Numbered from the stretch's first letter, positions 1 to 13,606 are shown. The stretch is 64,000 nt of DNA from Vanessa cardui (GCF_905220365.1 NC_061138.1:9501814-9565813); one strand, 5' to 3'. Notes: a model not told the origin generated them from the sequence alone. A program made the numbers and translations.

Positions 1-945
1 TTTCGTAAAAGGAGAAAATATTAGAAAAAATTATGTATTACTAAAAAGTCCACCTCTAACAATACATTTCAGATTCGCTTTTATTATATCCAATTTCAAT
101 CGTGTCTGACTGATTGCAATATATATAATAAATTGAATGATATTGTTATAAAAAACGACATCAAAAGCTTACATTGTTACATAGCCTTTTTTAAATTCGG
201 AATTAATTCATTGTTTTTTTTTCTATATTTTCTACCTTTCAATTTTGAATTCAATTTAAATTATATCAGTTGTTTGTTTATTTTAGCAGGTTTTAGAACT
301 TAATAAATACTAATAGTAAGTTATTATTACATACAATTATTGCAAATTAATATTTTTAGATTGGGCCTTTTAATCCTTAACAAATAATTGATGCTGAGTT
401 GGTTCAGTTAAAAAGAGAATGATACAGCGTTTATATGAAAAGGTAATTAATGAGAGGTTCTTCATTGCGTTATTAACAACTCAACCGATTCGGCAATAGA
501 GCTAAGTAAATAACAGATACGGCATATATTAATATTCATATTTACTTGACTCTAAATGTAGACGAAATAATCGATTTTCATTTGGCTCGAAAACTATAAA
601 GCAATAAGTATATCTAAATAGTAATGAATACAGCTACTTCGTTTTCTGATATTTAATTTCCTGCAGATCTATTTTATAAGATTATATTTGTGGAATAACG
701 AATGTCTACTAACGGTGTTAGGCTATTTCAATGCATATATTCTTCATATGTTATATATATTACAGTCAATGAAGTATATTGCACTGCTGCATATCTTTTT
801 ACGTTTGTTCGATGTCTTTCGAGTTTTCATAACTTTAATGGAATGACTTTAATAAAGTGAGGCCTTAATATGGAGTGTTCATACTGGAGTAGCTCTAGTA
901 TGAACAGACGAAAATATTTTCTAAAAATTGTTATTGCCTTCATCA
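1..945. other. AT-rich DNA with no recognised feature
   Basis: No coding pattern, splice-framed exon or repeat family seen. Confidence 0.6.
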
Positions 946-1186
946 TTACATAGTATAAAACAAAGTCGCATACAACTGTCTGTCCCTATGTATGCTTAGA
1001 ACTTTAAAATTACCCAACGGATTTTAATGCGGTTTTTTTTAATTTTTAATTCATAGAGTGATTCAAGGGGTAGCTTTTTGTATATAATACGTGGACAATG
1101 TTGTAAGGAAACGCTGATAATTTATACATTATCTACTATATTTCGTATCAGCATTACACCCGTGCGAAGCCGGGTCGGATCTCTAG
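946..1186 (+). mobile_element. Helitron-like non-autonomous element (family H1), plus
   Basis: The 3' end forms a GC hairpin, ACCCGTGCGAAGCCGGGT, then CTAG at 1183-1186 followed by T, as in Helitrons (hairpin, CTRR, insertion before T). The 5' boundary is not sharp. Confidence 0.6.
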
Positions 1187-2944
1187 TAATATACTATATA
1201 CCAATATACAATATAATCAAAGTAGTATAACAATTTTAAGAAATCACCACAAATACTACGTACATTATTAAATAAATTCGAAATACTGTGTTCAATCATT
1301 GTTTAAATAAAATATAGAAAGAGTTTTTAAAATATTTGAACTCAGAAATGATAAATATTTCCAGTGGAAATAATATTTGTAAGCGTCTTTACGCCACAGG
1401 TGGTTTTATTATGTCCATTTTATAAGCAACGGAGTTGTATTATTCTTTGTATTTAATAAATTTGACTTATCAGATTTTATTAGAAACCCTGTAAAGTTAA
1501 CTAGAATTTTTTAATGAAACTAATAGGATTAACCGTGGAATTAGGATTTTTAACGAGATAATTTATCAGGGGAAAGATTTAATAAAAATGTTTCGACTGT
1601 AAAGAAGTGTTTCTCAAATTATCAATCTCAATTTATTTTATCTTTTGACGCCGTATATAATTAAAAATGTTCATACCTATTTTTTGTTTGTTAAAAAATA
1701 TATTCAAATATAAAGTACTTATGTTACTTTCATGATCTTATTAGTTAAATTAAAGTTAGTAGTATCTCAGTACTTGCTATTAATGATATAATTATTTCCA
1801 TAGAATAATCATATAGATACAATTAAATCAAATTTAAATATGTATATTCTACTTACTGAGCACAACTTATAGTCCAGTGAATAAAGAAATAAAATTTTCT
1901 CGAAAACAGTTGGTTTTCCGAGAAAAAGTGACATAATATTTTTTATTGGAAATTTTATGAGCTTCTAATTCAATAATCACAATTTTCATAACTATGACTG
2001 TTTAAGAGCTAATCGAGAAAAACTGGTTGTCGCGATCTTTGATCCTAGATAACATTCTTAGCGTCACATGGATCAATGGATTTGGAATTTTTTTTAGAAC
2101 CACAAAAGGAAGGTTTATCCAGAAATTCAGCTTTCACCCTTTTCTTCCGAAGTAATGTCTTTATTTTGTCATTGTTCACTGAATTATTATATAGATATTC
2201 TTCTTAAAAATATTCCTGATTAACGCTTCGGATAGCTGTTCTGTAAAATTTAAATGTATGAAAAATTTATCATCAAATAAATATTAAACAATTTAAAAGC
2301 ATTTCAACGCGTTTTTCATAACAATTTACCCGATTTTTCGACATCATAGAATGAATATTTATAAAGTATTCTAAAAATAAAATATACACATCATATTGAA
2401 TTTTATAATATAGGTACATAGTATTCTGGTCTTGACAAATCGCAGTTTTATTATTTATAGTAGACAATATGTAGTCAATAATTATTACGTAATCTTATCA
2501 CTAAAGTTTAAATTTGATTCCCGTTGCTATTCGCGAAACAACGATTACGATGACGAGTGATATCAATGATCAAAGCGTTGTAGATTTCCATTTTCAAGTA
2601 TTGGATGTAATTGCATCGTGTAGGTGCGTTTGTTTAGTCTGAAACGTGATGAGTGTCAATTGCTTGTCTATGCAATTTTACTGTAGTTTGTCCCACGCTG
2701 AAAATCCTATTGGCGTATTCACATGCTCTCAAAGAGTTCTTTCTGTAAGTCGAGCTGTACTGTTTTGTTATTTCCGTTTGTTCTCTTTGGTCGTTTTTTG
2801 GTTTGTTGCTTAATTCACTACCGCTTAATGTAATTTGGAGTTTTATTATTTAAATTTTTTGAATAATATCACGAATATGTATATATATTTTCGTATTCAT
2901 CACAAAAAACACTCAGACACATGACTATGATCTCTTGTCACATT
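1187..2944. other. AT-rich intergenic DNA, nothing recognised
   Basis: Only short chance frames. No repeat family shared with the rest of the window seen. Confidence 0.55.
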
Positions 2945-3145
2945 CGATGATGAGGATCTGACGCTTTCGGTCTCGCCGGCTAATCTTAATGGAGATCAGC
3001 TAATTGCACAGGACATATCTCAGTGCACAAGTCTTTGTGCAAACAAGAGATTTACCGAGCATTTAAAAAAACCGAATATTTTTCTATCGGTTTTGTTTTC
3101 AAACCCGAGGATCCTGATCTCAGGCTATGAAGCCTAGTCTAAAGA
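2945..3145 (+). repeat. Interspersed repeat family G, 5' half, old
   Basis: GGTCTCGCCGGCTAATCTTA, GGAGATCAGCTAATTGCACA, GGACATATCTCAGTGCACAA and GTCTTTGTGCAAACA match the order at 54748. Confidence 0.5.
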
Positions 3146-3599
3146 GGTAACATAGGTTTATACAATTAAGAAGATTATTTTACAATATTTTATGTATCTA
3201 TAAATATGATTTTTTATTAAATAAAGAAATAATCCTTAGAAAATTATTCAACTTGCACTAAAAACATATTAACTAAAAATTTCTTGCTCATTATCTACTT
3301 TACATAGTTTATATCTTTCAAGTATATTATTTTCTACAATAATAATAAATTTATTATTATTATTGAAATTACTATTCTTTTCAAATTTCGAATAAATCTT
3401 TAAAATAAAAATGGTATCATGCCGAAATACATTTATGATTAAATATTATCGAACGTAAACGTAAAATGAATTAATTCATTGAGTATTACGGCGTTTTTAT
3501 TAATTGAAAATAAAAGTTAAGTAATATGCGTGAAATGAATTCCGGTAGCTTCAATTTACCATTTAATATTTTTAATTACGTCACGTATATAATAAAGGG

Positions 3600-3885
3600 T
3601 GGTTTTTGAGGATACACATAGGCGGACGTGCAAATGAGTCATTTGATGGTAAATGGTCACCACCATCAGGTGGCTCATTAGACCCATCATCCATAGAAAA
3701 CGGTGGTTTAAAAAAATATTAACCATTCCTTACATTGCCAATGCGTCAGCAACCTTAGAAAAGATGTTATGTATTTACACTGGCTCACTCACCTCTTACA
3801 CCAGAACACACTAATGTCTAATGCTGTATGGCAGTAGAATATCTCATGGTTACCCTACCACCAAGGTAGATAAAGGTGAGCTTTT
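3600..3885 (-). repeat. Interspersed repeat family B, minus
   Basis: Marker strings ATTTGATGGTAAATGGTCAC, ATTAACCATTCCTTACATTG, CACTGGCTCACTCACC and GGCAGTAGAATA occur in the family order, diverged. The family (about 270 bp, ending in an A-rich run in sense direction) recurs in this window at least eight times. Confidence 0.6.
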
Positions 3886-4317
3886 CCTCCCCGTTAAATG
3901 ATTGCTTTCTCTTATTAAATTTGAGTCTTTTCTGTTATTAAATTTGAGCGAGCAGTTAAGGCAAGCGTGGTGTTGTTCAAAGCCCTGCCACACCCGCAAA
4001 AGAGCTTGCATAAAACCGACATCAATAACAGATAGACAATGACTATCCATAATTTCGTATTTATTTATACTTGATTACTTAGTATGTATCATATCATAAA
4101 TACTAAGTAACACAAAAATATATTTAAGAAAAATATATTGTGGGGTTAAGATCCGATAGCTATTAGCGATAAGTCGCTAACATTGGCTATAAATAGAGAG
4201 CCGAAAATAGCTAGAATAAAAGCGTAAACCAAATGGTAACGGGTAAAAGAGCTATTAAAATAAAAAAAAAAATAAAAAAATTATAAAAATAAAATAAAAA
4301 GGAGCATCTTCATCATC

Positions 4318-4445
4318 AGCATCATTGCTGTGCTAAAGATTCTTCTCTTTCATGAGGTGAAGGTTTTGGACTCATTCCACCAAGCTGCTCCCGCATTGGG
4401 TTGCTGGATACACCCATGACAGCTTATTAGACTCCTGCACATTTT
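4318..4445 (-). mobile_element. Old SINE family A fragment
   Basis: Diverged tail half: GCTGTGCTAAAGATTC, GGTTTTGGACTCATTCCACC, CGCATTGGGTTGCTGGATAC. It sits next to the clearer copy at 4558. Confidence 0.5.
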
Positions 4446-4557
4446 ATATAAACACATCAAATTTCAGTACTGTTCGCCTGTATGTAAAACATCCATTACC
4501 GATTAAGTTTTACGTGTCATAATCTCCCTAGTTTTTATCATATAATCAATTTCTTAA

Positions 4558-4756
4558 CAACAACAACAGCCTGTAAATTCCCACTGCTGGGCTAAATGCC
4601 TCCTCTCCCTTTGAGGAGAAGATTTGGAATATATTCTACTACGCTGTTCCAATGCGGGTTGGTGGATTACACATGTGGCAGAATTTCTATGAAATATGTC
4701 ACATGCAGGTTTCCTCACGATGTTTTCCTTCATCGCTGGGCCATTTCGACTCTCAA
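4558..4756 (-). mobile_element. SINE family A, minus, internally deleted
   Basis: Tail CAACAACAACAGCCTGTAAA, middle CACATGTGGCAGAATTTC, then a direct jump from the middle part to the head remnant GGGCCATTTCGACTC. The section around the B box is missing. Open frames across it are read-through of repeat sequence. Confidence 0.8.
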
Positions 4757-7700
4757 TTTCATAAAGTAACATGTAACATATAACACTATACATATACTTA
4801 GAATAGCTATGTATAGATGGGCCGAAGCAAATATCTCAGAATCCCTAAGCAAATCTCAAATGAGTTGTGAATTATTTACCATCTATTTAGAGAGCAAATA
4901 TTTATTGGTATTTAATCTTCGGCCTGAAACTTGCCCAAGATTATTGAGCTTAAATATAAATAATATAGGCTTATTTGGATGATATAATCCCTTTCGGGCC
5001 ACAATATTTGTCAGCTTTGATATAATATGCGGATTAAGGAATATATTTTTAGACAATAATATATAGAAAAAACAAAATCATTTGTCAAATATTTTGTTTT
5101 TACAATATTTGATAGTAAACAAAAAATACGGACTCAATTCAATTATACCAAGAGATTAAATTTTCTGTTAATTGCCATTGTAGTGTTGCCAGCTCCAATA
5201 AGTGAGATGACTTTTTTTATCACAATCACTCTATGCAGTTTCTAAAGGAAAATATCATTATTCACTCCAGTTTCATCCGATTTCATGTTCTTAATTTAAA
5301 TTTATCTTTTTAATACCATTTCCGTGGTTTCTCTCTGGGAAAGCAAGATTGCTTTGTGAAGTAGTCCAAAAAGGCATTACGCGGTGATATTTTTAAACTT
5401 GTACAAACGCTTAGTAAGATATAATATAAAAGAATGAGTACGATGTCACCGTTGAAGTCTCCACGTCTCTTAAAGGGAATTTTTAGACATAATACAAAGC
5501 ATATCAGGAAAAAATTATGAACAAATATAATTATCATACGAATATTTAGCTTAAGATTTGAACTTGCAATTTTCGGTTGGTACATATTGTCCCCACTGAA
5601 CCCATCCTTTGAATTTAATTTTTACTGCATTTAATTATTTCTCATCTTTTGTCATTTTCATTTTAAGTATGAATATATTTTAAACACTGTAAAAATAATA
5701 TTCATGAGCAAACAGCGTTGGTGTATGTGAGGAGAATTTTTATTTAAATCCTAAATTCCTCTGCCAAAGCCTTAAAGTTTCCATGTTTATACTAAAAACA
5801 AAAGATGATTCATATTACATATCCGTCTTTGTTCATGAAAGCGCTGGTTCAGTGATCACAAAAGAGGTTTAACAAAAGAGGTTTTTATTAGAAACCAAAG
5901 AAGACCTTTAACATTAAACTAGTTTGTTATATTGGTTTAAGGGTATTCAGAAGCAACGTGCATACCCTGTACGTGTCTTAAAATTAATATAAAAAATAAA
6001 AATTATAATAGTAATTATATGTAAACATTACTCACAAAATATTGTTTTGGGCAACTTTATTTAAATTATTTGGTATTAAATTACTTTATATTAAACAGAC
6101 TCTGAGGCAAAGTATACCGCTTCTGATCAATTAAACTTACCCACTAAGGCTTAATTACTCAAAGGATATTCAAGTTATACATAAAATACAATGAACTATT
6201 TCTTAACGCTTGTAGTATTTCAATTAATACGGGCGAATCGTTAGGTTAATTTTTTGATGATCAAAATTAACACTGTTTTACTTTTCATACGAAATAATAA
6301 TAAAATTATTTGTCTTTTTTTCAATGAAACTGTATGTAGCACCAGTATACAGTAACATCTTGTATGTGTGTACCAAATACCTATGTATGACTTTACTAAG
6401 GCCTATTCTCCTTTTGAGGAAAAGTTTAAGAGTTTATTTCATCACTCACCAATGTGGGTCAGAAAACACATGTGGCAGAATTTCAATATAATTAGTCATA
6501 TGTAGATTTCCTTATTCGTTTTTTGTAAGATATGTTTACTCTATGCTGTATGTATATAAAATATCAAATTTAAATTTGGAACAGCTATTTATCTGACGAT
6601 CGTAAATTTATATATGTATTAACCTGATCAGTGCAGTTGCATGGCTACTGAAGACGATAATTGCTCCAAGACTTCAACAAATTACAGAGAAGAGGGTCTG
6701 ATTAAGGTCTGATCTGTAATTACAGTATAGGTGGTAAGATGATCCTTCTCAGTTATATTAAAGCGTGGTCAATACTCATGGAATCAAAGGTGCTATTGAA
6801 TCGAGTAAATTGGTTTAGTTGAAACGAAGCCAGTAATTACTTCATCAGTGGTCAGCGAAGATTCCAACTGCATGTAGTTGAATATGAGTTGGTTAAATAT
6901 AATTAAGATATTTCTTAGTTTCTGATTGATTATAAATATGACCTATTTGAAACGAGAACACTCAATAATCAAATATGCCATATACAAAGGTACAAAGACT
7001 TTGATTGTCATTTTCAGTTAACATACTAAGTTACTTACTCTTTTCTTTACCAATGTTAGGTATTTAATTCAGTAACATTTATGTATTTTATATGAAAATC
7101 AATGAAAATAAACTTAGTGAAATTTATCATATCTGTAATAATAAAGTTATATTTATTGATGATATTTAGTTGCTAAAATGCAACTCTGAACAAACGCACG
7201 GATCTGAATACAGTCTGAAACGACATATTTCATAGCTTGAACCAACTATATAATTATGAAGATCCCTTTTTTATCTACCGTTTCTATCATACGGATATTT
7301 TCAGGCATATTTAATTCAGGAGAGAATTATAAGTGTAAATTATAATTAATCGACCTTGGTGTTATTTAATTTTGGACGGTGCGTTCATATAATTATTTAT
7401 AAAGCCTTTTGTACTCTCATAACGCTCTATTTTGGGTGCGGTTATATTTGGCTACTATTACAATTACCATTTAAGCACTTCATACATTTCTCATGGGAAT
7501 CGGTAATTTAATTATTTCATTACAAAAATTATGTCTATTGTAACGTAACGCCATTGTAAATCAAATTGATTGTATGTTAAGTGTGTTTTATTGGGTCATA
7601 ATCAAATAAAAAAAAACTTCAACTTTTTTAAGAACACATTCACCAGTTTTCAAAATCTAAGCGGATATTTCAAATTTAGAACAACGATACGATGTTCAAA

Positions 7701-8280
7701 AATCAGCTGGCTTGGTTCGAATCCATTCATTTCTGAATAAGGTTTTATATTTTTTAATAAAATGAAATAATCTTATAATTAAACTATAGGATTTACCATT
7801 AAAGGCATCTTAAATTGCTCTGCATTCTTTTTACGACTCATTTGAAATAATGACTCACTTTAATACGTCGATTAAATGTTAGTATCGTCTATCCATATAT
7901 CCACTTATATATACGTCTTTTTTGTAATGTGTATAAATATTTTTTCATCTATATCTATGATATGATATATATGTAGGTTTATTTGCAGTAAGCAATATCA
8001 GCTTTTTTTAAATTTAGACTATTGACATATCAAGCGCGAAATATTGAAAATCGTAATGAAATATTTAAAAATACGAACAAAAAGCTATGCATATAAAAAC
8101 TCTTTGTAAAATAACATTCAAAAAAATTGATAAATTCATGATATTTAAAAAACAATGATTTCAAAAATAGTTCTATTTTCAAACAAGTGATGTGCTCGGC
8201 TAGTATTTTATGTTCCTTAGTATTCTAACAATGACTTGAAGACGTTTTTTATTGCGATGGCGGTATTGTATTGCGTGGGC
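4757..8280. other. Intergenic DNA, apart from the SINE remnant at 6398
   Basis: AT-rich; chance frames such as 5310-5585 show no family pattern. Several short A- and T-runs. Confidence 0.5.
6398..6512 (-). mobile_element. Old SINE family A fragment
   Basis: AAGGCCTATTCTCCTTTTGA to CACATGTGGCAGAATTTCAA matches the tail half of the family with many changes; the head is absent. Confidence 0.55.
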
Positions 8281-8298
8281 GTTATACGGTTTCGCTCG

Positions 8299-8306
8299 TA
8301 TATAAG
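8299..8306 (+). promoter_or_regulatory. Candidate TATA box, possibly of the allatotropin 5' non-coding exon
   Basis: TATATAAG stands in a locally GC-richer stretch (GGGCGTTATACGGTTTCGCTCG just before it), with TCATCATCGTCG 15-30 bases downstream where a start site would fall. It is on the same strand as allatotropin and about 7 kb upstream of its first coding exon, which needs an upstream non-coding exon. A 21-codon open frame starts at ATG 8359. The link to allatotropin is inference only. Confidence 0.25.
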
Positions 8307-8542
8307 ACAACTCGATATTCATCATCGTCGTTTCAAAAGAAAGATCGTCACTTGAAAATGCAAAACAACGAACGTTTGCATTACTGGGATTTCTTTATTG
8401 AGAAAGTATATGTGTATATCTGATAGTGTTTCGTTGAAATATTTGATTTGAGTTTTGTTATTAAATAAGTATTATCGTTTGTATTGTATTGTTTGTCTTG
8501 TAGTAAAATTTTCGAATACAAATGTTTTGAATATATAATATA

Positions 8543-8799
8543 TGGCCGAGATGGCCCAGTGGTTAGAACGCATGTATCTTAACCGATGATTGCCTGTTCA
8601 AACCCAGGCAAGCACCACTGAATTTTCATGTGCTTAATTGTGTTTATAATTCATCTCGAATTGAAGGAAAAAATCTGTCACATGTGTATTCCACCAACCC
8701 GCATTCGAAAAGCGTGATGGAATATGTTCCAAAACCTTCTCCTCAAGGGGAGAGGAGGCCTTAGCCCAGCAGTGGGAAATTCACAGGTTTTATTGTTGA
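8543..8799 (+). mobile_element. SINE family A, plus
   Basis: The head GGCCGAGATGGCCCAGTGGT and the B-box-like GTTCAAACCC are visible. The tail GCCCAGCAGTGGGAAATTCA ends in GGTTTTATTGTTG. About 40 bases after TTCATCTCG are missing. It stands about 240 bases downstream of the TATA candidate. Confidence 0.82.
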
Positions 8800-8880
8800 A
8801 TGTATATTATAGTACTGAGTAAAAATGATATGCGATCACTTAATACAGTATTATATATAATAGTTTTGCTTGTTAAGACT

Positions 8881-9058
8881 CTGCTTGGTGGTAAAGTATC
8901 GTGTAAGTTTACCCGGGTAGATACCACCCACTCCTGAGTTATTCTGCACCTAAATACTGTGTAGTGCTTTAGTTTAAGCGTTGAGGGTTATTAAGGAAAC
9001 AAAAACATTACACATCTTTCTTACGTTCTTTAAATTCTTAGTTCCCACAGTTAGCAAC
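8881..9058 (+). repeat. Repeat family B, plus, diverged
   Basis: GCTTGGTGGTAAAGTATCGT, GGTAGATACCACCCACTC and TTCTTAGTTCCCACAGTTAG match the first two thirds of the family. Confidence 0.55.
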
Positions 9059-10013
9059 GAATTGAAGAGTGTAAAGAATAGTTAAGCATTTCCTACACTT
9101 CCGTCGTGTACCTACAACCAGTCTGTCTGCATTTTAATATTTATTAAAAAAAAAAAAATGGTTTTACTTTATTTTTGGTTACGAAAAACAAAGACAATTA
9201 AATTTTAATGTAATTGCAGTCCAGATAACCTTAGCAGGTATGAAATTTTCATTAATATTGGCGCAAACAAAAACAGTAATATAAACTTCGGAGATGGTAC
9301 AAGGATAGGAGATAATGAGATTATCCTGTAATGACAATCTTCGGAACAAGTAAAAGTAACCTCGGAATATTTACTAAGACAGAGATTCTGTAATAATTGA
9401 AATTAAAATATGATTTATACTCGTTTGAACCAGTGAATATTAAGATCCAAAATTTCAATTAAATTTCAATGTAATTTTTTATTATATAAATACAATTAAA
9501 TTATATGACATTTGTGTCATAACATCAGATGCAATGCAAGAAAGAAATTTATTTAATATCACTGACAAGAATATCAAATGAAAGCAGATTACATACGATT
9601 TAGTACCTTATTTGTTATGTAATAAGTGACATATATAAAAAACAGACATTACAATCGCTATGCATGAACACTGCCAATTATAACTGACAAATTTTCATAC
9701 GCCAAACGCATTCGGCATTCATTAAAAATATTGCATATAATCCTGTAGTCCATTCGGTGCTCGTTTCTGTACAGTGGCCGTTAAAAACAAATCGAGTTTC
9801 ATATCAAGTCCGACTACTACATACATAGAATAGATATAGAGTAGAATCTGTACAAACGAACGTTGTTAAATTTTGTAATTGCTTAATTTGTAAACTTCTA
9901 ACGTTTTATTCAACCGCGTAAAATGTATTTAATTTATGTGTTTTATGTATATTTAATCGTAGTCAACGATACTTTTAAATGATTTTCTGTTTGTCCACTT
10001 AAGTTTATAATGT

Positions 10014-10283
10014 ATTAGCGTCTCGCCCCGGCTTCGCACGGGTATAATACTGATACTAAATATACTAAAGAATTTGTTTAATCATGACAACACATTACAA
10101 ACTTTTTAAATTATCAGTGTTTCTTTACTATATTGTCCATGTATTTTACACAAAAACCTTCCTCTCTAATCACTCTATCTATTAAAAAAACCGAATTAAA
10201 ATCCGTTACTTCGTTTTTTAGGATTTATGAATATAAAGAGACATAGAGACAGAAAGTGATTTTATTTTTTACTATGTAGTGAT
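10014..10283 (-). mobile_element. Helitron-like element (family H1), minus
   Basis: Reverse of the copy at 946: GCCCCGGCTTCGCACGGGTA at the left, CAGTGTTTCTTTACTATATT and AAAATCCGTTACTTCG in the body. The terminal CTAG appears mutated to CTAA on this strand. Confidence 0.6.
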
Positions 10284-10537
10284 GATTATGAATCAAATGA
10301 TACTGCAACTCTTAACAGTAATGTGCTAATTTAATTTACACTCTCACGACGTGTCAAAGCTGACGTACCAAGTAATTTAATAATTAAAAAATATGATTAA
10401 CTCGTCCGCTATTTCTCTTTCAACAAACAACAAGGATCGACATCAATAAAAATATATTGACAAGTAGATATTAAATTAAAAAAAAAAAAAATTGATAATT
10501 ATTTTATTAATTATTATTATATATTATTTTTATATTA

Positions 10538-10685
10538 GCCGAGATAGGAGTGCTCGAGGTGAAGGAAAATATCGTGAGAAAACCTTCATGTGTCTAATTT
10601 CAACGAAACCTATGTATCTGCTAAACATATTGGAGCAGCGTGGTGAAATTACCCCCAAAGCTCCTCCAGAAAGGGCCTTAGCTAT
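10538..10685 (+). mobile_element. SINE family A fragment, plus
   Basis: Starts GCCGAGATAG, jumps into GGTGAAGGAAAATATCGTGA and ends near GAAAGGGCCTTAGC; both B box and tail are lost. Confidence 0.6.
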
Positions 10686-11202
10686 AAGGTATATATAAAT
10701 AGTGGGCGATTTAAAGGTTGTTACTTTTATATGTAAAAGAAATAAGACATTTTAATAAAGAAAACCACGCCTTATGAGATATATTCCATATGCAGCAGTT
10801 AACTTTTTTTAATAATAACTTTTCAATAAAACAACTTACTTAATATGTTTATAGAAGTTAATAACGAATCAAGTTAATTCAAATATAGTTGTATATCCAG
10901 AAATAAATTCAACATTATCTACATAAATTACTTTGGAATAAAACCCTTGCGGCTCTCATTGCTCATGTCGAGGATAACTTTTACTGAAGACCTGTCAGAC
11001 ACAAATAAGATTTAATTTGACGACATACGTATTATACGACGAGATTTATTATTTAATGAATTGATATTGAACATAGATAGAAAATTTTGTAGATGATAAA
11101 AAGCCGTGGAATTAATACCTATTGACTTCCAGGCACGATGTATTAATTTAAATAATTCTGTTAACTAACATGACTGTATTTTTTTAAATGTTGAAAAAGC
11201 GT

Positions 11203-11338
11203 AACTACTGAGTTTCTTGCCGGTTCTTCTCGTTAGAATCTACTTTCCGAATCGGTAGCTTCACTTAATTGTTAAATGACGATTCAAAAGTGCTTGTAAA
11301 AGCTCACTTGAATAAATTTTATTTTGATTTTTGACATT
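11203..11338 (+). repeat. Interspersed repeat family D, plus
   Basis: TTTCTTGCCGGTTCTTCTCG, AGAATCTACTTTCCGAATCG, ATTCAAAAGTGCTTGTAAAA, AATAAATTTTATTTTGA. The same family occurs reversed at 19010. It looks like a retroelement 3' end; I do not know which. Confidence 0.65.
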
Positions 11339-11429
11339 TATATTGATTCAATTATTTGAAATTCGAATAAAAAAAATTCATGCAATAAAATTATAATAAG
11401 AAAAAATCTGATTGTGTTCAAATTTGCAA

Positions 11430-11612
11430 ATACTATATTAATATTATAAATGTGAAAGTAACTCTGTCTGTCTTTCTATCGCTCTTTCACGACCAAACCG
11501 CTGAACCGAATTTGATGAAATTTGATATGGGACAAACTTGAACTTCTTTTTGCCTAACACGTGACCACCAATACCCTCAAACGCGAGGAAAGCCGCGAGC
11601 GACTACTACCAA
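11430..11612 (+). mobile_element. Lep1-like non-autonomous Helitron (family H2), plus
   Basis: CTATATTAATATTATAAATG start, TCTGTCTGTC run, ACCAAACCGCTGAACCGAAT and a GC-rich AGCCGCGAGCGACTACTA end. The name Lep1-like is from recall and unverified. Confidence 0.6.
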
Positions 11613-12667
11613 TACATAAATCTGTTTTACACGTGTTTGTATCATTCAAAATGGATATATTAATTAACTCTAAAGTAACACATTTAAAGCATTTGCGAAA
11701 CGTCTAACATTTACATAAACAGAGTTGAAAATGTTTGTACGTTCTAAATAAACAGACGCAGGTACCATATTTATTCGTTTGAGCGTACTGTCTGCTTGAA
11801 ATGCATGTCAAATGCACGTTTAGAAATTTCAATATAATTAGACAAGATACATACATATCCTAACTGATGTTACAAATGGGTAAGTTGGTTTGTCTGTTAC
11901 GATTTCACGTCTTAACCACTCGATCGATCATCGCGATATTTTGTATACAAGACAAAGATACCTTAATATAACTTACGATTTATACTGTCATTTCTCACGC
12001 GTAGGCGAGAAACAATGTAGGTACATTGTTTCTGTGCTAGAAAGAATAAGAAAAAACTGGCTATATAGTTGGAAGTTAATTGAGAACAAAGGATTATGTT
12101 TTTATGTTTCATCATTAAAAATGTGCTATTATATTATAACAGAGAATCTGACATTAAAGGTTCTATTGTTAGTTAAATAAGTTGTAAACATGAAACGTAA
12201 CCTGTTTTATACGAATGTACCTTAGTCACTTTCTTTTACCTTAAGCCTAATGTTATGAAACTCTAACTCAGATTCATAAAGTTCATGATAATTATATTAT
12301 TGAAACCCAAATTTCGATCGCATTTCAAAATACATCAGTTTTTATTGAAACCAGAAATATTATTATGTAACAATAACAATTATTTAAGTAACAAGCATTA
12401 AAAACGTTCTTATTAAATTAAGTACTAAAATAAAATGTATATTTTATGTGTTTATACAAAAATTCTCTGTTTTTTTCCGTAGTTCTTTATTTTATAATAA
12501 TACAATACATATTAAGTTTTTCGGCTTAGAAATTATCAGTATCAACATTACATTTCTGATCCTCGGAAAGGAAGTAAAGACATTGTTCCTGAACTTGATA
12601 ATCCGTCTTGTTAGAATGCTGTTCAACCTTGCTTATTGTATAATAAAAAAAAACAAAACGTCAATGT

Positions 12668-12688
12668 CATCATCATCATCATCATCAA
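12668..12688. repeat. (CAT)n microsatellite
   Basis: TCATCATCATCATCATCATC; short frames with runs of Ser or Asp over it are read-through of this repeat. Confidence 0.85.
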
Positions 12689-13175
12689 TAACTTTTAGTT
12701 TAAGAATATAAATCGCACGTGACATTGAAGAAATAATCTGTGCCCTTTTGGCACAGATAAAAACCACAAAAAAAAGAATATTACATGAAATAAGGCGGGA
12801 AATACCGAAAAAGTCCGGCAGTTGAAACCTACTTGACTTACAAACAATGCGAGCAAGATTATTAACAGAATACACAACTAACATGATATGTTAAATGCTC
12901 TATAATAAACTTATGCGATTAATGGTTTTAGTAACGTCTGTACCTTAAATAGCTCGTCATTTCAATATAGTTGGATATTAATAGAACAGTATTGATGATA
13001 GACAGTTGGATTAGCTTATAAGGCTTCTTTAATAGTTTCTGTTTAGTAATAGCAAATTGTAAACGAACCAATACCAAAGTAATTAAAATAATACACAATG
13101 TATATAATATGAACAGTCTGTATATTCCCCAACATTTGGGTTAGGGGGTGATCTTACACTAAGAATAACAAAAAT

Positions 13176-13434
13176 AGCAGGCTGTAAATTTCCCACTGCT
13201 GGGCTAAGGCCTCCTCATCCTTTGAGGACAAGGCTTGGAACATATGCAATGTGTGAATTTCTATGAAATCAGACACATGCAGGTTTCCTCACGATGTTTT
13301 CCTTCACCACCGATCACGAGCATGAATGAATTATAAAAACACATTTAAGCACATGAATATTCAGAGGTGCTTGCCTGAGTTTGAACCCACAGTCATCGGT
13401 TAAGATGCACGCGTTCTAACCACTGGGCCATCTT
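13176..13434 (-). mobile_element. SINE family A, minus, near full length
   Basis: Tail CAGGCTGTAAATTTCCCACT, body with CAGGTTTCCTCACGATG, and tRNA-like head ending CTAACCACTGGGCCATCTT. About 30 bases of the middle (the ACCACGCTGTTCC part) are lost. Confidence 0.8.
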
Positions 13435-13436
13435 CC

Positions 13437-13606
13437 ACCATACTGCTTCAATGCAGCTTCGACGATACACATGTGACAGTTCGTGATGATTTACTGCATC
13501 AGCAAGTGCAAAATGAGTTACAAAGACAAATTAAGCAAATGGAAATTAATTGGTACCTCGGCTCGAACCCGTAATCATAATAAGATGTACGCGTTCTAAC
13601 CATCTC
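13437..13606 (-). mobile_element. Old SINE family A fragment abutting the previous copy
   Basis: CACATGTGACAG, GAACCCGTAATCAT and GATGTACGCGTTCTAACCAT follow the family order but are diverged. It is probably an older insertion beside 13176-13434. Confidence 0.5.

Noticed and set aside
11890..12180. 96-codon open frame on +
   Set aside because: Its start overlaps a fragment that resembles Helitron-like repeat DNA (TCTGTTACGATTTCACG) and the rest has AT-driven composition; no domain pattern.
12633..12884. Frames with Ser or Asp runs
   Set aside because: The runs are translation of a (CAT)n microsatellite.
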